Source of the DNA: Lachnospiraceae bacterium UBA7179
GTDB lineage: Bacteria > Bacillota > Clostridia > Lachnospirales > Lachnospiraceae
Direction of reading: 5' to 3'
Length of the DNA: 49,981 bases
NCBI GenBank assembly: GCA_002491195.1
Contig: DKVL01000081.1
Span: forward strand, 1-49,981
The position numbers and the translations under genes are program-made. Under the pieces are notes generated by a model. That model saw only the letters and a list, made by a program, of their open reading frames with translations, was not told the origin of the DNA and made no database searches. Positions 31,764 through 40,618 of the stretch are shown here, in pieces. How positions within the stretch are numbered: the first letter of the stretch is position 1; the number at the start of each line of letters is the position of its first letter.

Positions 31764-33572
31764 ATGAAGAAAAAACGATATCAGGTGATAGCAGCGGCAT
31801 TCCTGTTCAGTATGGCGGCAGTGGGATGCGGGAACTCTGCGGGTATCACTACAGATGCAAACGCAGCTGCAGTAGAGACAGAAAAAGATGCGGATACAGG
31901 GATTGATCCTTCTAATTTATTTTCGGACCGTGATCTGAGCGGGGAATATGATGCGGCGAAGTGTGACAGTATCACACTCTCCGATACAGGCTGTACGACG
32001 GATTCAAAAAATGTTACAATTGATGGGAGCACAGTCACAGTCACTGGCGAGGGAACCTATATCGTCAGCGGTACATTGAGCGACGGCATGATCGTTGTTG
32101 ATGTGGACAAATCAGAGAAAGTCCAGCTGGTGCTAAACGGTGTCGATCTTACATCGAAATCGTCCGCGGCAATTTATGTAAAAAAGGCGGATAAGGTATT
32201 TGTGACATTGGCGGACAAAACAGAAAATGTACTGGCAAATGGTGGGACTTTTGCCGCAATCGATGATAATAATATCGATGCAGTTATTTTCTCAAAGGAT
32301 GATTTGACGATGAACGGAACTGGAACACTGATCATTGATTCGCCTGCAGATCATGGTATCGTGTCAAAAAATGAACTTGTCATCACAAATGGGACATACC
32401 GGATCACAGCTGCATCTCATGGGATGACAGGTAAAGATAACATAGCAATTGCAGACGGCAGTTTTGTGATCACGGCTGGAAAGGATGCGATCCAGTCACA
32501 AAATGAGGACGACGACACACTGGGCTGGGTGTATATTGCGGATGGAAACTTTTTACTCAATGCAAAGAGCGATGGAATCAATGCAATCAACGAGATCAAT
32601 ATCGCAGGCGGAACGATTACCGTGGAGCAGTCGGAAGAAGGATTAGAAGCAAGGCTGATCAATATATCTGGTGGTGAGATTGAGATTACTTCTTCCGATG
32701 ATGGAATCAATGCAACGGATAAACGGTCTGGCGCGTCAGATGTGGAGACAGATCTGAACCACGGCGGCATGGGCGATACCCAAAGTGAAGCGAACATTCA
32801 TATTTCTGGTGGTGTGATCCGCATCAATGCGGAGGGGGACGGCGTTGACTCCAATGGTTATTTCACGGTGAGCGGCGGTGAACTCTATGTGACTGGTCCC
32901 TCCAATGGAGGAAATGGCGCGCTTGATTATGGGATTGATGCCATGATCAGCGGTGGTATTGTGGTAGCAGCAGGCCAGAGCGGTATGGCGCAGAATTTTG
33001 GCGCAGACTCAACACAGGGCACGATCCTGGTCAACACACAGCAGCAGAACACAGCGGGAAGTGATATTGTGCTGCTTGACAGCGAGGGCAGGGAACTTGT
33101 TGCATGGACGATGGAAAAAGCTTATAATTCTGTTGTGATCAGCTGTCCTGAAATTGAGAGTGGCAGTTCCTACACTGTAAAGACTGGCGATGTAGAGACA
33201 AGGGTCACTATGGACAGCCTGGTCTACGGGGACGGTTTTGGGTTTGGCGGAGGAAGACATGATTTTCAGGGCGGCGAGAGACCAGAAGGAATGCCAGAGC
33301 AGCCAGAGTTTGGGAACGGCGAGAGGCCGGAAGGAATGCCAGAACCGCCGGAGTTTGAGAACGGCGAGAGGCCGAAAGGAAGACCAGATTCACCAGAATC
33401 TGAGAATGGCGGGAGTCTGGAAGGAATGCCAGAACCGCCAGAGTTTGAGAACGACGAGAGACCAGAAAGAATGCCAGAACCATCGGAGTCTGAGAACGGC
33501 GGGAGACCGGAAGGAATGCCAGAACCGCCAGAGTTTGAGAACAGCGGGAGATCAGAAGGAATGTCAGAATAG
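31764..33572 (+). CDS. Cthe_2159-like beta-helix lipoprotein with Pro/Glu/Met repeat tail
   Basis: A 602-residue lipoprotein. The signal peptide ends in a lipobox, AAVGC. Residues 80-430 form a carbohydrate-binding beta-helix domain with repeated NGTY/ADGSF/AGGTI turns (for example SDGINAINEINIAGGTITV and SSDDGINATDK), the Cthe_2159 type that binds acidic polysaccharide and calcium. The last 100 residues are six and a half copies of a 15-residue unit close to ERPEGMPEPPEFENG, an extended acidic, proline-rich stalk. It would sit on the outer face of the membrane. Located between DUF4956 and a two-component pair. Confidence 0.82.
   Translation: MKKKRYQVIAAAFLFSMAAVGCGNSAGITTDANAAAVETEKDADTGIDPSNLFSDRDLSGEYDAAKCDSITLSDTGCTTDSKNVTIDGSTVTVTGEGTYIVSGTLSDGMIVVDVDKSEKVQLVLNGVDLTSKSSAAIYVKKADKVFVTLADKTENVLANGGTFAAIDDNNIDAVIFSKDDLTMNGTGTLIIDSPADHGIVSKNELVITNGTYRITAASHGMTGKDNIAIADGSFVITAGKDAIQSQNEDDDTLGWVYIADGNFLLNAKSDGINAINEINIAGGTITVEQSEEGLEARLINISGGEIEITSSDDGINATDKRSGASDVETDLNHGGMGDTQSEANIHISGGVIRINAEGDGVDSNGYFTVSGGELYVTGPSNGGNGALDYGIDAMISGGIVVAAGQSGMAQNFGADSTQGTILVNTQQQNTAGSDIVLLDSEGRELVAWTMEKAYNSVVISCPEIESGSSYTVKTGDVETRVTMDSLVYGDGFGFGGGRHDFQGGERPEGMPEQPEFGNGERPEGMPEPPEFENGERPKGRPDSPESENGGSLEGMPEPPEFENDERPERMPEPSESENGGRPEGMPEPPEFENSGRSEGMSE
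33276..33569. repeat. Tandem 45-bp coding repeats in the lipoprotein tail
   Basis: Six units of 45 bp from 33276 plus an 8-codon partial unit, each encoding a variant of ERPEGMPEPPEFENG. Units have diverged, so this is an old array. The frame is preserved throughout. Confidence 0.88.
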
Positions 33573-33599
33573 TAATCGGCAAGAGGAGGCAGCGGAACA

Positions 33600-34283
33600 A
33601 TGAGATTGTTGTTGGCTGAAGATGAATTGTCACTTTCCAGGGCGCTTGTGACGATCCTTAAGAAAAATAATTATACCGTCGATGCGGCCTATGACGGCGT
33701 TGAAGCATTGGAATATCTGGAGGCAAACGAATACGATGGCGCGATACTGGACGTGATGATGCCGCGCATGGATGGCATCCGTGTGCTGCAGGAGATCAGA
33801 AAGGCAGGCAGCAATGTTCCGGTGCTCATACTGACTGCAAAGGCGGAGGTCGACGACAAAGTGCTGGGGCTTGACAGCGGGGCAAACGATTATCTTACCA
33901 AACCGTTTGCATCCAAAGAGTTGTTAGCACGCATACGGGCCATGACGCGCAGCAGCGTATCCGCAGTGCAGGCGGATTCAAAGCTGCATCTGGGGAACGT
34001 TACCCTGGACTGCGCGACGTTTACCCTGTCCTCTCCTGTCAACAGTTTCGTCCTTGCCAACAAGGAATTTCAGATGATCGAGCTTATGATGCGGAATCCG
34101 AGACAGATTATCTCAGCAGAACAGTTTATGGATAAGATCTGGGGATTTGATACAAATGCCGAGAGCAATGTAGTATGGACATATATCTCGTATCTGAGAA
34201 AAAAACTGACGGCGCTCAAGGCGGATGTGGAGATCCGGGCAAGACGGAACGCAGGATATTCATTGGAGGAAATAGCAAAGTAG
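33600..34283 (+). CDS. OmpR-family response regulator
   Basis: A 227-residue protein with a receiver domain (residues 1-115; EDE acidic pocket, phospho-acceptor Asp in ILDVMMPRMDG, Lys in YLTKPFAS) and a winged-helix C-terminal DNA-binding domain ending WTYISYLRKKL, RARRNAGYSL. Partner of the kinase 9 bp downstream. It probably binds the 11-bp direct repeats at 30154-30175 at the head of this gene set. The start follows AGAGGAGGCAGCGGAACA. Confidence 0.94.
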   Translation: MRLLLAEDELSLSRALVTILKKNNYTVDAAYDGVEALEYLEANEYDGAILDVMMPRMDGIRVLQEIRKAGSNVPVLILTAKAEVDDKVLGLDSGANDYLTKPFASKELLARIRAMTRSSVSAVQADSKLHLGNVTLDCATFTLSSPVNSFVLANKEFQMIELMMRNPRQIISAEQFMDKIWGFDTNAESNVVWTYISYLRKKLTALKADVEIRARRNAGYSLEEIAK

Positions 34284-34292
34284 GAGATCGGT

Positions 34293-35639
34293 ATGATCAG
34301 GAGGCTTAGGACAAAGTTCATCATACTTTCAACGATATCGTTGTTACTGTTGCTGGGTATTATTGTAATATCCAGCAATTTGCTGACGTACAGGGATCTG
34401 GTGTTCAATGCGGACAGGGTGCTTGACATGATTGCCGGTAACGGCGGACCTCATAAGCCAGAGCCGTCGCTTGAAAACATGGCGCCGCCTGAAAACATGG
34501 AGCCACCTGAAAACATGGATGCCCCCGGGAAAGCAGCAGACACCGGGTATAGAGGAATTATAGGACAAAAGCTTCTGTCGCCAGAGATTTTATATGAGGC
34601 GCGTTTTTTTGTAGCAGAACTTTCCATGGAAGGAGAAGTGCTTTGGGTGGATACAGAACGCATTGCCATGGTTGATGATGAAGAAGCATGCGAGTATGCC
34701 CGGCAGGCACAGCGGAAAAAGGGCGACAGGGGATTTATCGGAGATTTCAGATATGCGAAGTTTTCAGATTTAAGCGGTGGTGAAGGCAGTGCCCAAAATG
34801 AGATACGTGTCATATTCCTGGACTGCGGCAGGAAACTTTTTACGTTCCGAAACGCGCTCTTTATCAATTGTCTGATATCATTCCTGGGATTGCTGGCTAT
34901 TTTCATGGTTATTGTCTTTCTGTCAAAGAAGATTGTCAGACCGGTATCAGAGAGCTATGAGAAGCAGAAACAGTTTATCTCGGTGGCAGGGCATGAGATC
35001 AGGACTCCGGTCACGATCATTGACGCCGATGCAGAAATCCTTGCGATGGAGATCGGAGACGAGAACGAATGGCTTCAGGATATCTGTAAACAGACAAAGA
35101 GGATGACAGCGCTCACCAATGACCTGCTGACGCTCTCGCGCATGGATGAGAACAGGCAGCAGTTTACGATGATTGATTTCCCCATATCAGACGTTGTCAG
35201 TGAAACGGTCCAGTCGTTTCAGTCATTAGCGCACAGCAGACAGCGAAACATCAGAGCGGAGATTGCGCCGATGCTCTCCTGCTGTGGTGATGAGAACAGT
35301 ATCCGGCAGCTGGCAGGAATCCTTCTGGATAACGCCATCAAATATACGAAGGAGAACGAGGACGGCAGTTGTAACGATATTTTGTTGAAATTAGAGAAGA
35401 AAAGTCATAATCTATATCTGAGTGTAACGAACCGTTCCGAACCGGTCAGCGAGGAACAGTTGAAGCATTTTTTTGACCGTTTTTATCGGACAGAGCAGTC
35501 AAGGAACTCGGAAACAGGCGGTTATGGTTTAGGGCTGTCCATCGCAAGATCGATTGTGGAGATGCATAAAGGCAGGATCGCCGCATCTGCGCCGACGCCG
35601 GAAACCGTACAGATCACAGCTGTTTTTCCAGTAAGATAA
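34293..35639 (+). CDS. Sensor histidine kinase with PPENM-repeat ectodomain
   Basis: A 448-residue kinase. The first membrane segment is at about residues 10-30, the outside sensor region at about 31-188, the second segment at about 189-212. The phospho-His motif is VAGHEIRTPVTII; the N box LLDNAIKYTKEN and G box GYGLGLSIARSIVEMH complete the ATPase. The sensor starts with three repeats of ENMxPP (about residues 61-78), very like the tail of the lipoprotein encoded just upstream. It phosphorylates the regulator upstream; the signal is unknown, and the shared repeat suggests it may sense the lipoprotein or the surface it binds. Confidence 0.93.
   Translation: MIRRLRTKFIILSTISLLLLLGIIVISSNLLTYRDLVFNADRVLDMIAGNGGPHKPEPSLENMAPPENMEPPENMDAPGKAADTGYRGIIGQKLLSPEILYEARFFVAELSMEGEVLWVDTERIAMVDDEEACEYARQAQRKKGDRGFIGDFRYAKFSDLSGGEGSAQNEIRVIFLDCGRKLFTFRNALFINCLISFLGLLAIFMVIVFLSKKIVRPVSESYEKQKQFISVAGHEIRTPVTIIDADAEILAMEIGDENEWLQDICKQTKRMTALTNDLLTLSRMDENRQQFTMIDFPISDVVSETVQSFQSLAHSRQRNIRAEIAPMLSCCGDENSIRQLAGILLDNAIKYTKENEDGSCNDILLKLEKKSHNLYLSVTNRSEPVSEEQLKHFFDRFYRTEQSRNSETGGYGLGLSIARSIVEMHKGRIAASAPTPETVQITAVFPVR
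34473..34526. repeat. Three 18-bp coding repeats in the sensor domain
   Basis: GAAAACATGGMGCCRCCT occurs in three consecutive 18-bp units (34473, 34491, 34509), encoding ENMAPP, ENMEPP and ENMDAP. They are in frame and lie in the extracytoplasmic part of the kinase. Confidence 0.8.
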
Positions 35640-35721
35640 AATGCCTGGCCTGGATAAAACGGAACTAAAATGCAGGAAAGGATGCACGAAAAAGAAATCG
35701 TATATAAAGAGAGGACAGAAT

Positions 35722-36924
35722 ATGAGTGAAGCAGTAGTTACCCTGAAAAAGGGAGAGGGAAGAAGCCTGAAAGCGGGCGGGCTCTGGGTGTATGACAATG
35801 AGATTGATACGATCATGGGAACCTTTACAAACGGGGATATCGTGGTAGTACATGATTTTGACGGGTATGGGATGGGCCGTGGGTTTATCAACCAGAATTC
35901 CAGGATCCGCATCCGTATGATGACGCGTGACAGAGACCAGCAGATTGACAGGGATTTCCTGAAAATGCGCGTGCGCGAGGCGTGGGATTACCGCAAGAAG
36001 ACGGTCGATACGTCAAGCTGCCGCATTGTATTTGGCGAGGCGGATTTTCTGCCTGGCATCGTCATTGACAAGTTTGCAGACGTATTGGTTGTGGAGTCGC
36101 TGGCACTTGGCATTGACCGGTTAAAACCAGTTATCATCGAATGTCTGCGGGAAGTGCTCGGCGAAGACGGAATTTCTGTGAAGGGTGTGTACGAGAGAAG
36201 TGACGCGAAGGTGCGGCTTCAGGAAGGGATGGAACGCTTTAAGGGATTTATCGGCGATGCGTTTGACACGAACGTGGAAATCATAGAAAACGGTGTCCGG
36301 TATCTCGTCGATGTTAAGGATGGGCAGAAGACTGGTTTCTTCCTGGATCAAAAGTACAATCGGCTTGCGATACAGAAGCTATGTAAGGATGCAAAGGTAC
36401 TCGACTGTTTTACGCACACAGGTTCCTTTGCACTGAATGCAGGTATCGCGGGAGCCAAGAGCGTGCTTGGCGTTGACGCATCGGAACTTGCCATCGGGCA
36501 GGCGATCACAAATGCGGCGTTGAATCATATGCAGGACCGCGTGAAATTCCAGTGCGCTGATGTGTTTGACCTGCTTCCGCAGCTGGAGGAAGCAGGCGAG
36601 CAGTATGATGTCGTAATCCTGGATCCGCCGGCCTTTACGAAGTCGAGAAACTCTGTGAAAAATGCCATAAAGGGTTATCGTGAAATCAACATGAGGGGAA
36701 TGAAACTTGTAAAAGACGGCGGCTTTCTGGCGACCTGTTCCTGTTCTCACTTTATGGATTATGAGTTGTTTACGCAGACGATCGCACAGGCAGCAAAAAG
36801 TGTGCATTGCCGTCTGCGCCAGGTAGAGTACAGAACACAGTCGGCGGATCATCCGATTCTGTGGAACGCGGACGAGTCATATTATCTGAAATTCTATATC
36901 TTCCAGGTACGCCGCGAACGCTGA
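35722..36924 (+). CDS. Class I SAM-dependent rRNA methyltransferase (RlmI/YccW-like)
   Basis: A 400-residue protein. The N-terminal PUA domain (about 1-75, KKGEGRSLKAGGLWVYDNEI) binds RNA and is followed by an RlmI-type middle domain and the Rossmann methyltransferase fold. Motif I is VLDCFTHTGSFALNAG, with VLGVDAS after it, and the catalytic-type motif is VVILDPPAFTKS, followed by CSCSHFM. By family it methylates C5 of a cytosine in 23S rRNA. The start at 35722 has GAGAGG 8 bp upstream. The open frame back to 35641 lacks a ribosome site and precedes the PUA domain. Confidence 0.9.
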   Translation: MSEAVVTLKKGEGRSLKAGGLWVYDNEIDTIMGTFTNGDIVVVHDFDGYGMGRGFINQNSRIRIRMMTRDRDQQIDRDFLKMRVREAWDYRKKTVDTSSCRIVFGEADFLPGIVIDKFADVLVVESLALGIDRLKPVIIECLREVLGEDGISVKGVYERSDAKVRLQEGMERFKGFIGDAFDTNVEIIENGVRYLVDVKDGQKTGFFLDQKYNRLAIQKLCKDAKVLDCFTHTGSFALNAGIAGAKSVLGVDASELAIGQAITNAALNHMQDRVKFQCADVFDLLPQLEEAGEQYDVVILDPPAFTKSRNSVKNAIKGYREINMRGMKLVKDGGFLATCSCSHFMDYELFTQTIAQAAKSVHCRLRQVEYRTQSADHPILWNADESYYLKFYIFQVRRER

Positions 36925-36934
36925 GGCGTTCGCG
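36913..36934 (+). terminator. GC-rich hairpin over the methyltransferase stop codon
   Basis: CGCGAACGC, TGAG, GCGTTCGCG is a perfect 9-bp stem whose loop contains the stop codon. There is no T-run, so Rho-independent termination is doubtful; it may stabilise the mRNA end. Confidence 0.45.
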
Positions 36935-36966
36935 GGAGCGGTAAGTGTGTACAGGGCTGATAAAAT

Positions 36967-37010
36967 ATGCAAGTTTGATGCAATTCCGATGCAAGTCTGA
37001 TGCACTCCCA
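36967..37010. repeat. Four 11-bp phased direct repeats (iteron-like)
   Basis: ATGCAAGTTTG, ATGCAATTCCG, ATGCAAGTCTG and ATGCACTCCCA start at 36967, 36978, 36989 and 37000, exactly one helical turn apart. They lie 40 bp before the gene at 37050, so they are a candidate regulator-binding array. A single ATTTAAGTTAC, close to the box at 30154, is at 37024-37034. Confidence 0.5.
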
Positions 37011-37049
37011 AAGTAAAATAAGAATTTAAGTTACGGGGGAGGATAGAGC

Positions 37050-37964
37050 ATGGAAACAAAGCAAAAGAAAAAGATACGGATTGTTATCTGGACTGGATTA
37101 GCAGTGGTGATTTCTGGACTGGTGTCAGGAGGATATTTCCTGTTTCATGGGCGGATACCGAAAGGGTATCGGGATTATACAGTACAAAAGGAACAGTATG
37201 ATGTGGAGTATTCGGACCAGTATGATTACGGGGATGTAATCACGGTGGAGTATCCGGTTTTATCAGGCATTGAGGGAGAGCAGACAGAGGCGGTCAACAG
37301 GCTTTTGTATGATACGGCGATGGAAAAGGTCAATTTCTGGCATCTTGATCCAGATGAGGAGGTGAAGGAGCTGCAAAAGATTTACGAGATCTATAGCAGC
37401 GATGTGCGATGCGAGGTTCCTTTTCACAGCCAGTATCTGATGAGCGTGCATTTTCAGGAAACCTATGCGCCGATATCGCCTGCCGACTATACACATAGGA
37501 CACAGCGCAGTGTCAATGTCAATCTGATGACTGGCGAGCAGTATGCGCTCTCGGATATCTTTGTGATCAATGATGATTTTATAGGTCTCTGGTGCGGGCA
37601 GGTAGCATCAGAAGGCGCTTACAGCGACCTGATCGTGAACGATGCGGATACCAGGGAGACCTTTTTGATGTGGTTTTTGGACGAGGATGAGGAGGCTGCG
37701 GAATTCTATCTGTTCACGCCGTTTTTTTACATGGATGAGGACAAAAATTTTGTGATCGGGCTTTCTTACGATCCCAAGCCTGGCAGGGTAGTCAATGCAC
37801 TGCCGATCAACAATAGCTTTTTTGCGTATTTTGAGAGTGAAGTTCTGACGCCTTATCGGACAGATTCGGAATTTTGGGATTGGTATGAGCGGTCAGAGAC
37901 TGCGGGCGAAGTACCTGCCTGCGAAAATCTGCGGGAAAATCTCCGGTTTGGAAGTGATTCCTGA
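37050..37964 (+). CDS. Membrane-anchored extracytoplasmic protein (DUF3298-like)
   Basis: A 304-residue protein with one N-terminal membrane segment (IVIWTGLAVVISGLVSGGYF) and an outside domain. The patterns ITVEYPVLSGIEGEQTEAV, then NVNLMTGEQYALSDIF, resemble DUF3298/RsiV-like domains found in cell-envelope sensors and anti-sigma factors. No lipobox. GGGGGAGG lies 7-8 bp upstream of the ATG. No partner sigma factor is nearby, so a sensing role is only a guess. Confidence 0.7.
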   Translation: METKQKKKIRIVIWTGLAVVISGLVSGGYFLFHGRIPKGYRDYTVQKEQYDVEYSDQYDYGDVITVEYPVLSGIEGEQTEAVNRLLYDTAMEKVNFWHLDPDEEVKELQKIYEIYSSDVRCEVPFHSQYLMSVHFQETYAPISPADYTHRTQRSVNVNLMTGEQYALSDIFVINDDFIGLWCGQVASEGAYSDLIVNDADTRETFLMWFLDEDEEAAEFYLFTPFFYMDEDKNFVIGLSYDPKPGRVVNALPINNSFFAYFESEVLTPYRTDSEFWDWYERSETAGEVPACENLRENLRFGSDS

Positions 37965-37994
37965 AAATAACCTCTTTTCTTGAAAATAAAAGTG

Positions 37995-38078
37995 TGCTAT
38001 AATTACGACGGTTTAGGAACTGCATGATAATAACCTGAACCAGGATATTGTCATGTATGATTGATTGGTAGTTCTTTA
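37995..38078 (+). promoter_or_regulatory. Extended -10 promoter followed by a leader hairpin related to the 11020-11182 element
   Basis: TGCTATAAT (37995-38003) is an extended -10 with no good -35. Ten bases later TTAGGAACTGCATGATAATA starts an imperfect hairpin that closes at AGTTCTTTA (38070-38078), with CATGATAATA pairing to ATATTGTCATG and CCTG to CAGG. The first arm resembles the arm at 11020-11044. Confidence 0.45.
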
Positions 38079-38096
38079 CAATCGGAAGAGGAAAAT

Positions 38097-38480
38097 ATGG
38101 CGCATAAGAGAAAATATCGGTTGATCAGTCTTATATTAGTGATAGTACTGCTTCTGACTGGAGCGTATCTTGATCAGGCGGCGGAGAAGACGTTTGTTTT
38201 GCATGGTTTTATGGAAGACGCCGCAATCTGCTCCAGATTATTTCAGGTAGATTTCAATGATGTCGCAGCATGCATGACAGAAATGCTTAATGAGTGCAGC
38301 AGTATGGAACAACAGTCAATTGAATTGGATCCATTGCTGTACTTATTGTGTTCCAACCATATGACTCTGTTTGCAGGAAACTCGTTTGGTCACCTGGAAA
38401 CAGTACAATCTCTCTCGCGGACTTCAGACAGTGTGGTGGTGGATTATATGCACCAGTCGGATGGGAAAAAGCGAAACTAA
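38097..38480 (+). CDS. Small membrane-anchored protein of unknown function
   Basis: A 127-residue protein: basic start (MAHKRKYR), one membrane segment (LISLILVIVLLLTGAYL), then an outside part with three cysteines (AAICSRLF, AACMTEML, ECSSME) and a fourth in LLCSNHMT. The start at 38097 is chosen because GGAAGAGGAAA precedes it. No family recognised. The permease gene follows after 45 bp. Confidence 0.65.
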   Translation: MAHKRKYRLISLILVIVLLLTGAYLDQAAEKTFVLHGFMEDAAICSRLFQVDFNDVAACMTEMLNECSSMEQQSIELDPLLYLLCSNHMTLFAGNSFGHLETVQSLSRTSDSVVVDYMHQSDGKKRN

Positions 38481-38525
38481 CATTGGGAATTACATATGAT
38501 ATAATGTTAGAAAGAAGGGATTGAT

Positions 38526-39881
38526 ATGTTAGCGCAGATCTTTGCAGTAATGATCTTTATTGCAATGTTTGTTTTTATTGTGACGGAAATTGTGGAGAGG
38601 CATATTGTCTCGCTGGTATGTGCACTCCTGACGATAATTCTCGTATTTGGTGTGGGAATGCACAGCATGACGGCGGTGATCGATACGATCAATCTAAGGA
38701 GTATCTTTACCGCACGTTTCTGGTATGTGTCTGGAGAGACGGGGCAGAGCAGTGCCGGGATCAACTGGGAGACGATCCTGTTTATCTTTGGCATGATGGT
38801 AATGGTAGAAGGGATGGCAAGAGCAGGCTTTTTCAGATGGCTGTGTATGCGCCTCGCCAGGCTTGTCAGATATCAGGTGATACCGCTGTTTATCACGTTT
38901 ATGGTCCTGTCAACCGTGCTTGCAATGTTCATTGATAGTATCACGGTGATCCTGTTTCTGGCAGCTGTCACGATTGAGTTGTCACAGCTGTTGAAGTTCA
39001 ATCCGGTTCCGATGATCCTGTCCGAGATCTTCTGTGCGAATCTGGGCGGTTCGGCTACGATGTGCGGGGATCCGCCCAATATCATTATCGGTACATCGCT
39101 CGGATATTCGTTTACAGACTTTGTGACCAATACGGGCCTGATTGCCGGGATATCGTTGATCGCGGTGCTGCTTTACTTTTATCTGGTTTTTCACAAAGAA
39201 TTGAAAAAAAGCACAGCGGAATCGATCGATTACAGCAGTCTGCCAAGCCCGGAATCGACGATCACCGACAAGAAAGGCTTTGTCATAAGCAGTGTTATAT
39301 TTGCGGTCGCGATCGTCCTGCTGGTCACACACGCGCAGACGGGGCTTACGGTGTCTACGATCGGAGTGATCGTTGCAGTGGCGACACTGGCAACGTCATG
39401 GAAGTATGCGGCCACTTTGTTGAAAAAAGTGGACTACAAGACACTGCTGTTTTTTACCGGACTGTTCGTCGTGATCGGCGGTCTGGAACAGACAGGAACC
39501 CTGGGGATCATGGCGGCATTTATCGGAAAGATCAGCGGCGGCAACGTCATGGTTATGGTAGCGATCATCATATGGCTCTCAGCGATCGCCAGCGCGTTTG
39601 TTGATAACATTCCGTTTGCCACGACGATGATACCGATCATCAAGAGTCTGTCGGTTACTTACGGTGTGGATCTGTCTATGCTTGCGTGGACGCTGGCAAT
39701 GGGAACGGACATCGGCGGAAGCGCCACACCGATCGGCGCATCTGCCAATGTTGTGGGCATTGCGACGGCGGCGAGAGAAGGATATATGATCAAGTGGGGG
39801 CAGTATTGCAGGAAAATGATGCCGGCTACGGTCATGGTCGTGCTGATCTCCATGCTTATTGTCTATGTCAGGTATATATAG
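38526..39881 (+). CDS. ArsB/NhaD-type ion permease (CitMHS/SLC13 superfamily)
   Basis: A 451-residue protein with about 11 membrane segments in two homologous halves. SATMCGDPPNIIIGTSLGYSF in the first half and DIGGSATPIGASANVVGIA in the second are the paired re-entrant substrate loops of the ion transporter superfamily. It moves an anion, organic acid or Na+/H+ across the membrane; the substrate cannot be told. Followed 15 bp later by the cytidylate-kinase-like gene, so probably co-transcribed. Confidence 0.85.
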   Translation: MLAQIFAVMIFIAMFVFIVTEIVERHIVSLVCALLTIILVFGVGMHSMTAVIDTINLRSIFTARFWYVSGETGQSSAGINWETILFIFGMMVMVEGMARAGFFRWLCMRLARLVRYQVIPLFITFMVLSTVLAMFIDSITVILFLAAVTIELSQLLKFNPVPMILSEIFCANLGGSATMCGDPPNIIIGTSLGYSFTDFVTNTGLIAGISLIAVLLYFYLVFHKELKKSTAESIDYSSLPSPESTITDKKGFVISSVIFAVAIVLLVTHAQTGLTVSTIGVIVAVATLATSWKYAATLLKKVDYKTLLFFTGLFVVIGGLEQTGTLGIMAAFIGKISGGNVMVMVAIIIWLSAIASAFVDNIPFATTMIPIIKSLSVTYGVDLSMLAWTLAMGTDIGGSATPIGASANVVGIATAAREGYMIKWGQYCRKMMPATVMVVLISMLIVYVRYI

Positions 39882-39896
39882 AGGGAGGTGAACCTG

Positions 39897-40496
39897 ATGG
39901 AAAAACAAATGATTATCTCTGTGGGCAGGGAATATGGCAGCGGAGGACATGAGATCGCGGACCGGCTATCACAACACTATGGGATCCAGCTATTTGACCA
40001 CAATCTGCTGGATGAGATCGCGGCGGAGAAGAATCTCGATATGCAGAACCTGAGGGGGCTTGACGAGAAACACAGAAACAGGCTTGCGTCGAGGACTGTG
40101 CGCGGTTACAGCAGTTCACCGGAGGAAAATCTGTACCTGCTTCAGTTTGATTATCTGAAAAATAAAGCGGCGTCAGGGGAGTCCTTTGTCGTTGTGGGCC
40201 GTTGCAGCGAGACGATCTTAAGAGAATACGACAGTCTGATCTCAATCTTTGTCCTCGGCGATATGGACAAGAAGATTGAGCGCATCATGCGGCTGTATCA
40301 GCTGTCGGAGGAGCAGGCAGTGCGGAAGATCCACGAGAAGGATATGAAACGCAGACGTTATCATAATGACCATTGTGACAGGAAATGGGGCGATTCCAGA
40401 AATTATGACATTTGCATAAACAGCAGCAAACTTGGGATTGACGGCACCGTTGTACTGCTGGCAGATTATATTGACCGCAGGCGGATGAAGCAGTGA
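39897..40496 (+). CDS. Cytidylate-kinase-like P-loop protein
   Basis: A 199-residue protein. ISVGREYGSGGHEIADRL is the variant P-loop of the cytidylate-kinase-like family (PF13189 type), where GREYGSGG replaces the canonical GxxGxGKS. VVVGRCSETIL and KMIHEKDMKRRRYHN-like basic lid residues (read here as RKIHEKDMKRRRYHND) follow. The natural substrate of this family is not settled. GAGGGAGG lies 8 bp before the ATG at 39897. Confidence 0.85.
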   Translation: MEKQMIISVGREYGSGGHEIADRLSQHYGIQLFDHNLLDEIAAEKNLDMQNLRGLDEKHRNRLASRTVRGYSSSPEENLYLLQFDYLKNKAASGESFVVVGRCSETILREYDSLISIFVLGDMDKKIERIMRLYQLSEEQAVRKIHEKDMKRRRYHNDHCDRKWGDSRNYDICINSSKLGIDGTVVLLADYIDRRRMKQ

Positions 40497-40518
40497 GATC
40501 ATCAGTCGTTTGCGCTTT

Positions 40519-40579
40519 GTACCTGAAAAAGTGCGATTCGTGCCTGAAATATTTTTTTCGACAAAATATTTAGTATAAT
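40519..40579 (+). promoter_or_regulatory. Direct repeats plus -10 before the LytTR two-component operon
   Basis: GTACCTGAAA (40519-40528) and GTGCCTGAAA (40540-40549) are 21 bp apart, two helical turns. A perfect TATAAT lies at 40574-40579 without a good -35. This is the usual layout of LytTR regulator sites, so the operon probably controls itself. Confidence 0.5.
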
Positions 40580-40618
40580 AGAAAGGGATTGCGGTGGCAA
40601 TTCATATTACTCCTATAT

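Noticed and set aside
33208..33633. Long frames on both strands across the lipoprotein tail
   Set aside because: By-products of the 45-bp coding repeats; the lipoprotein frame has the signal peptide and domain.
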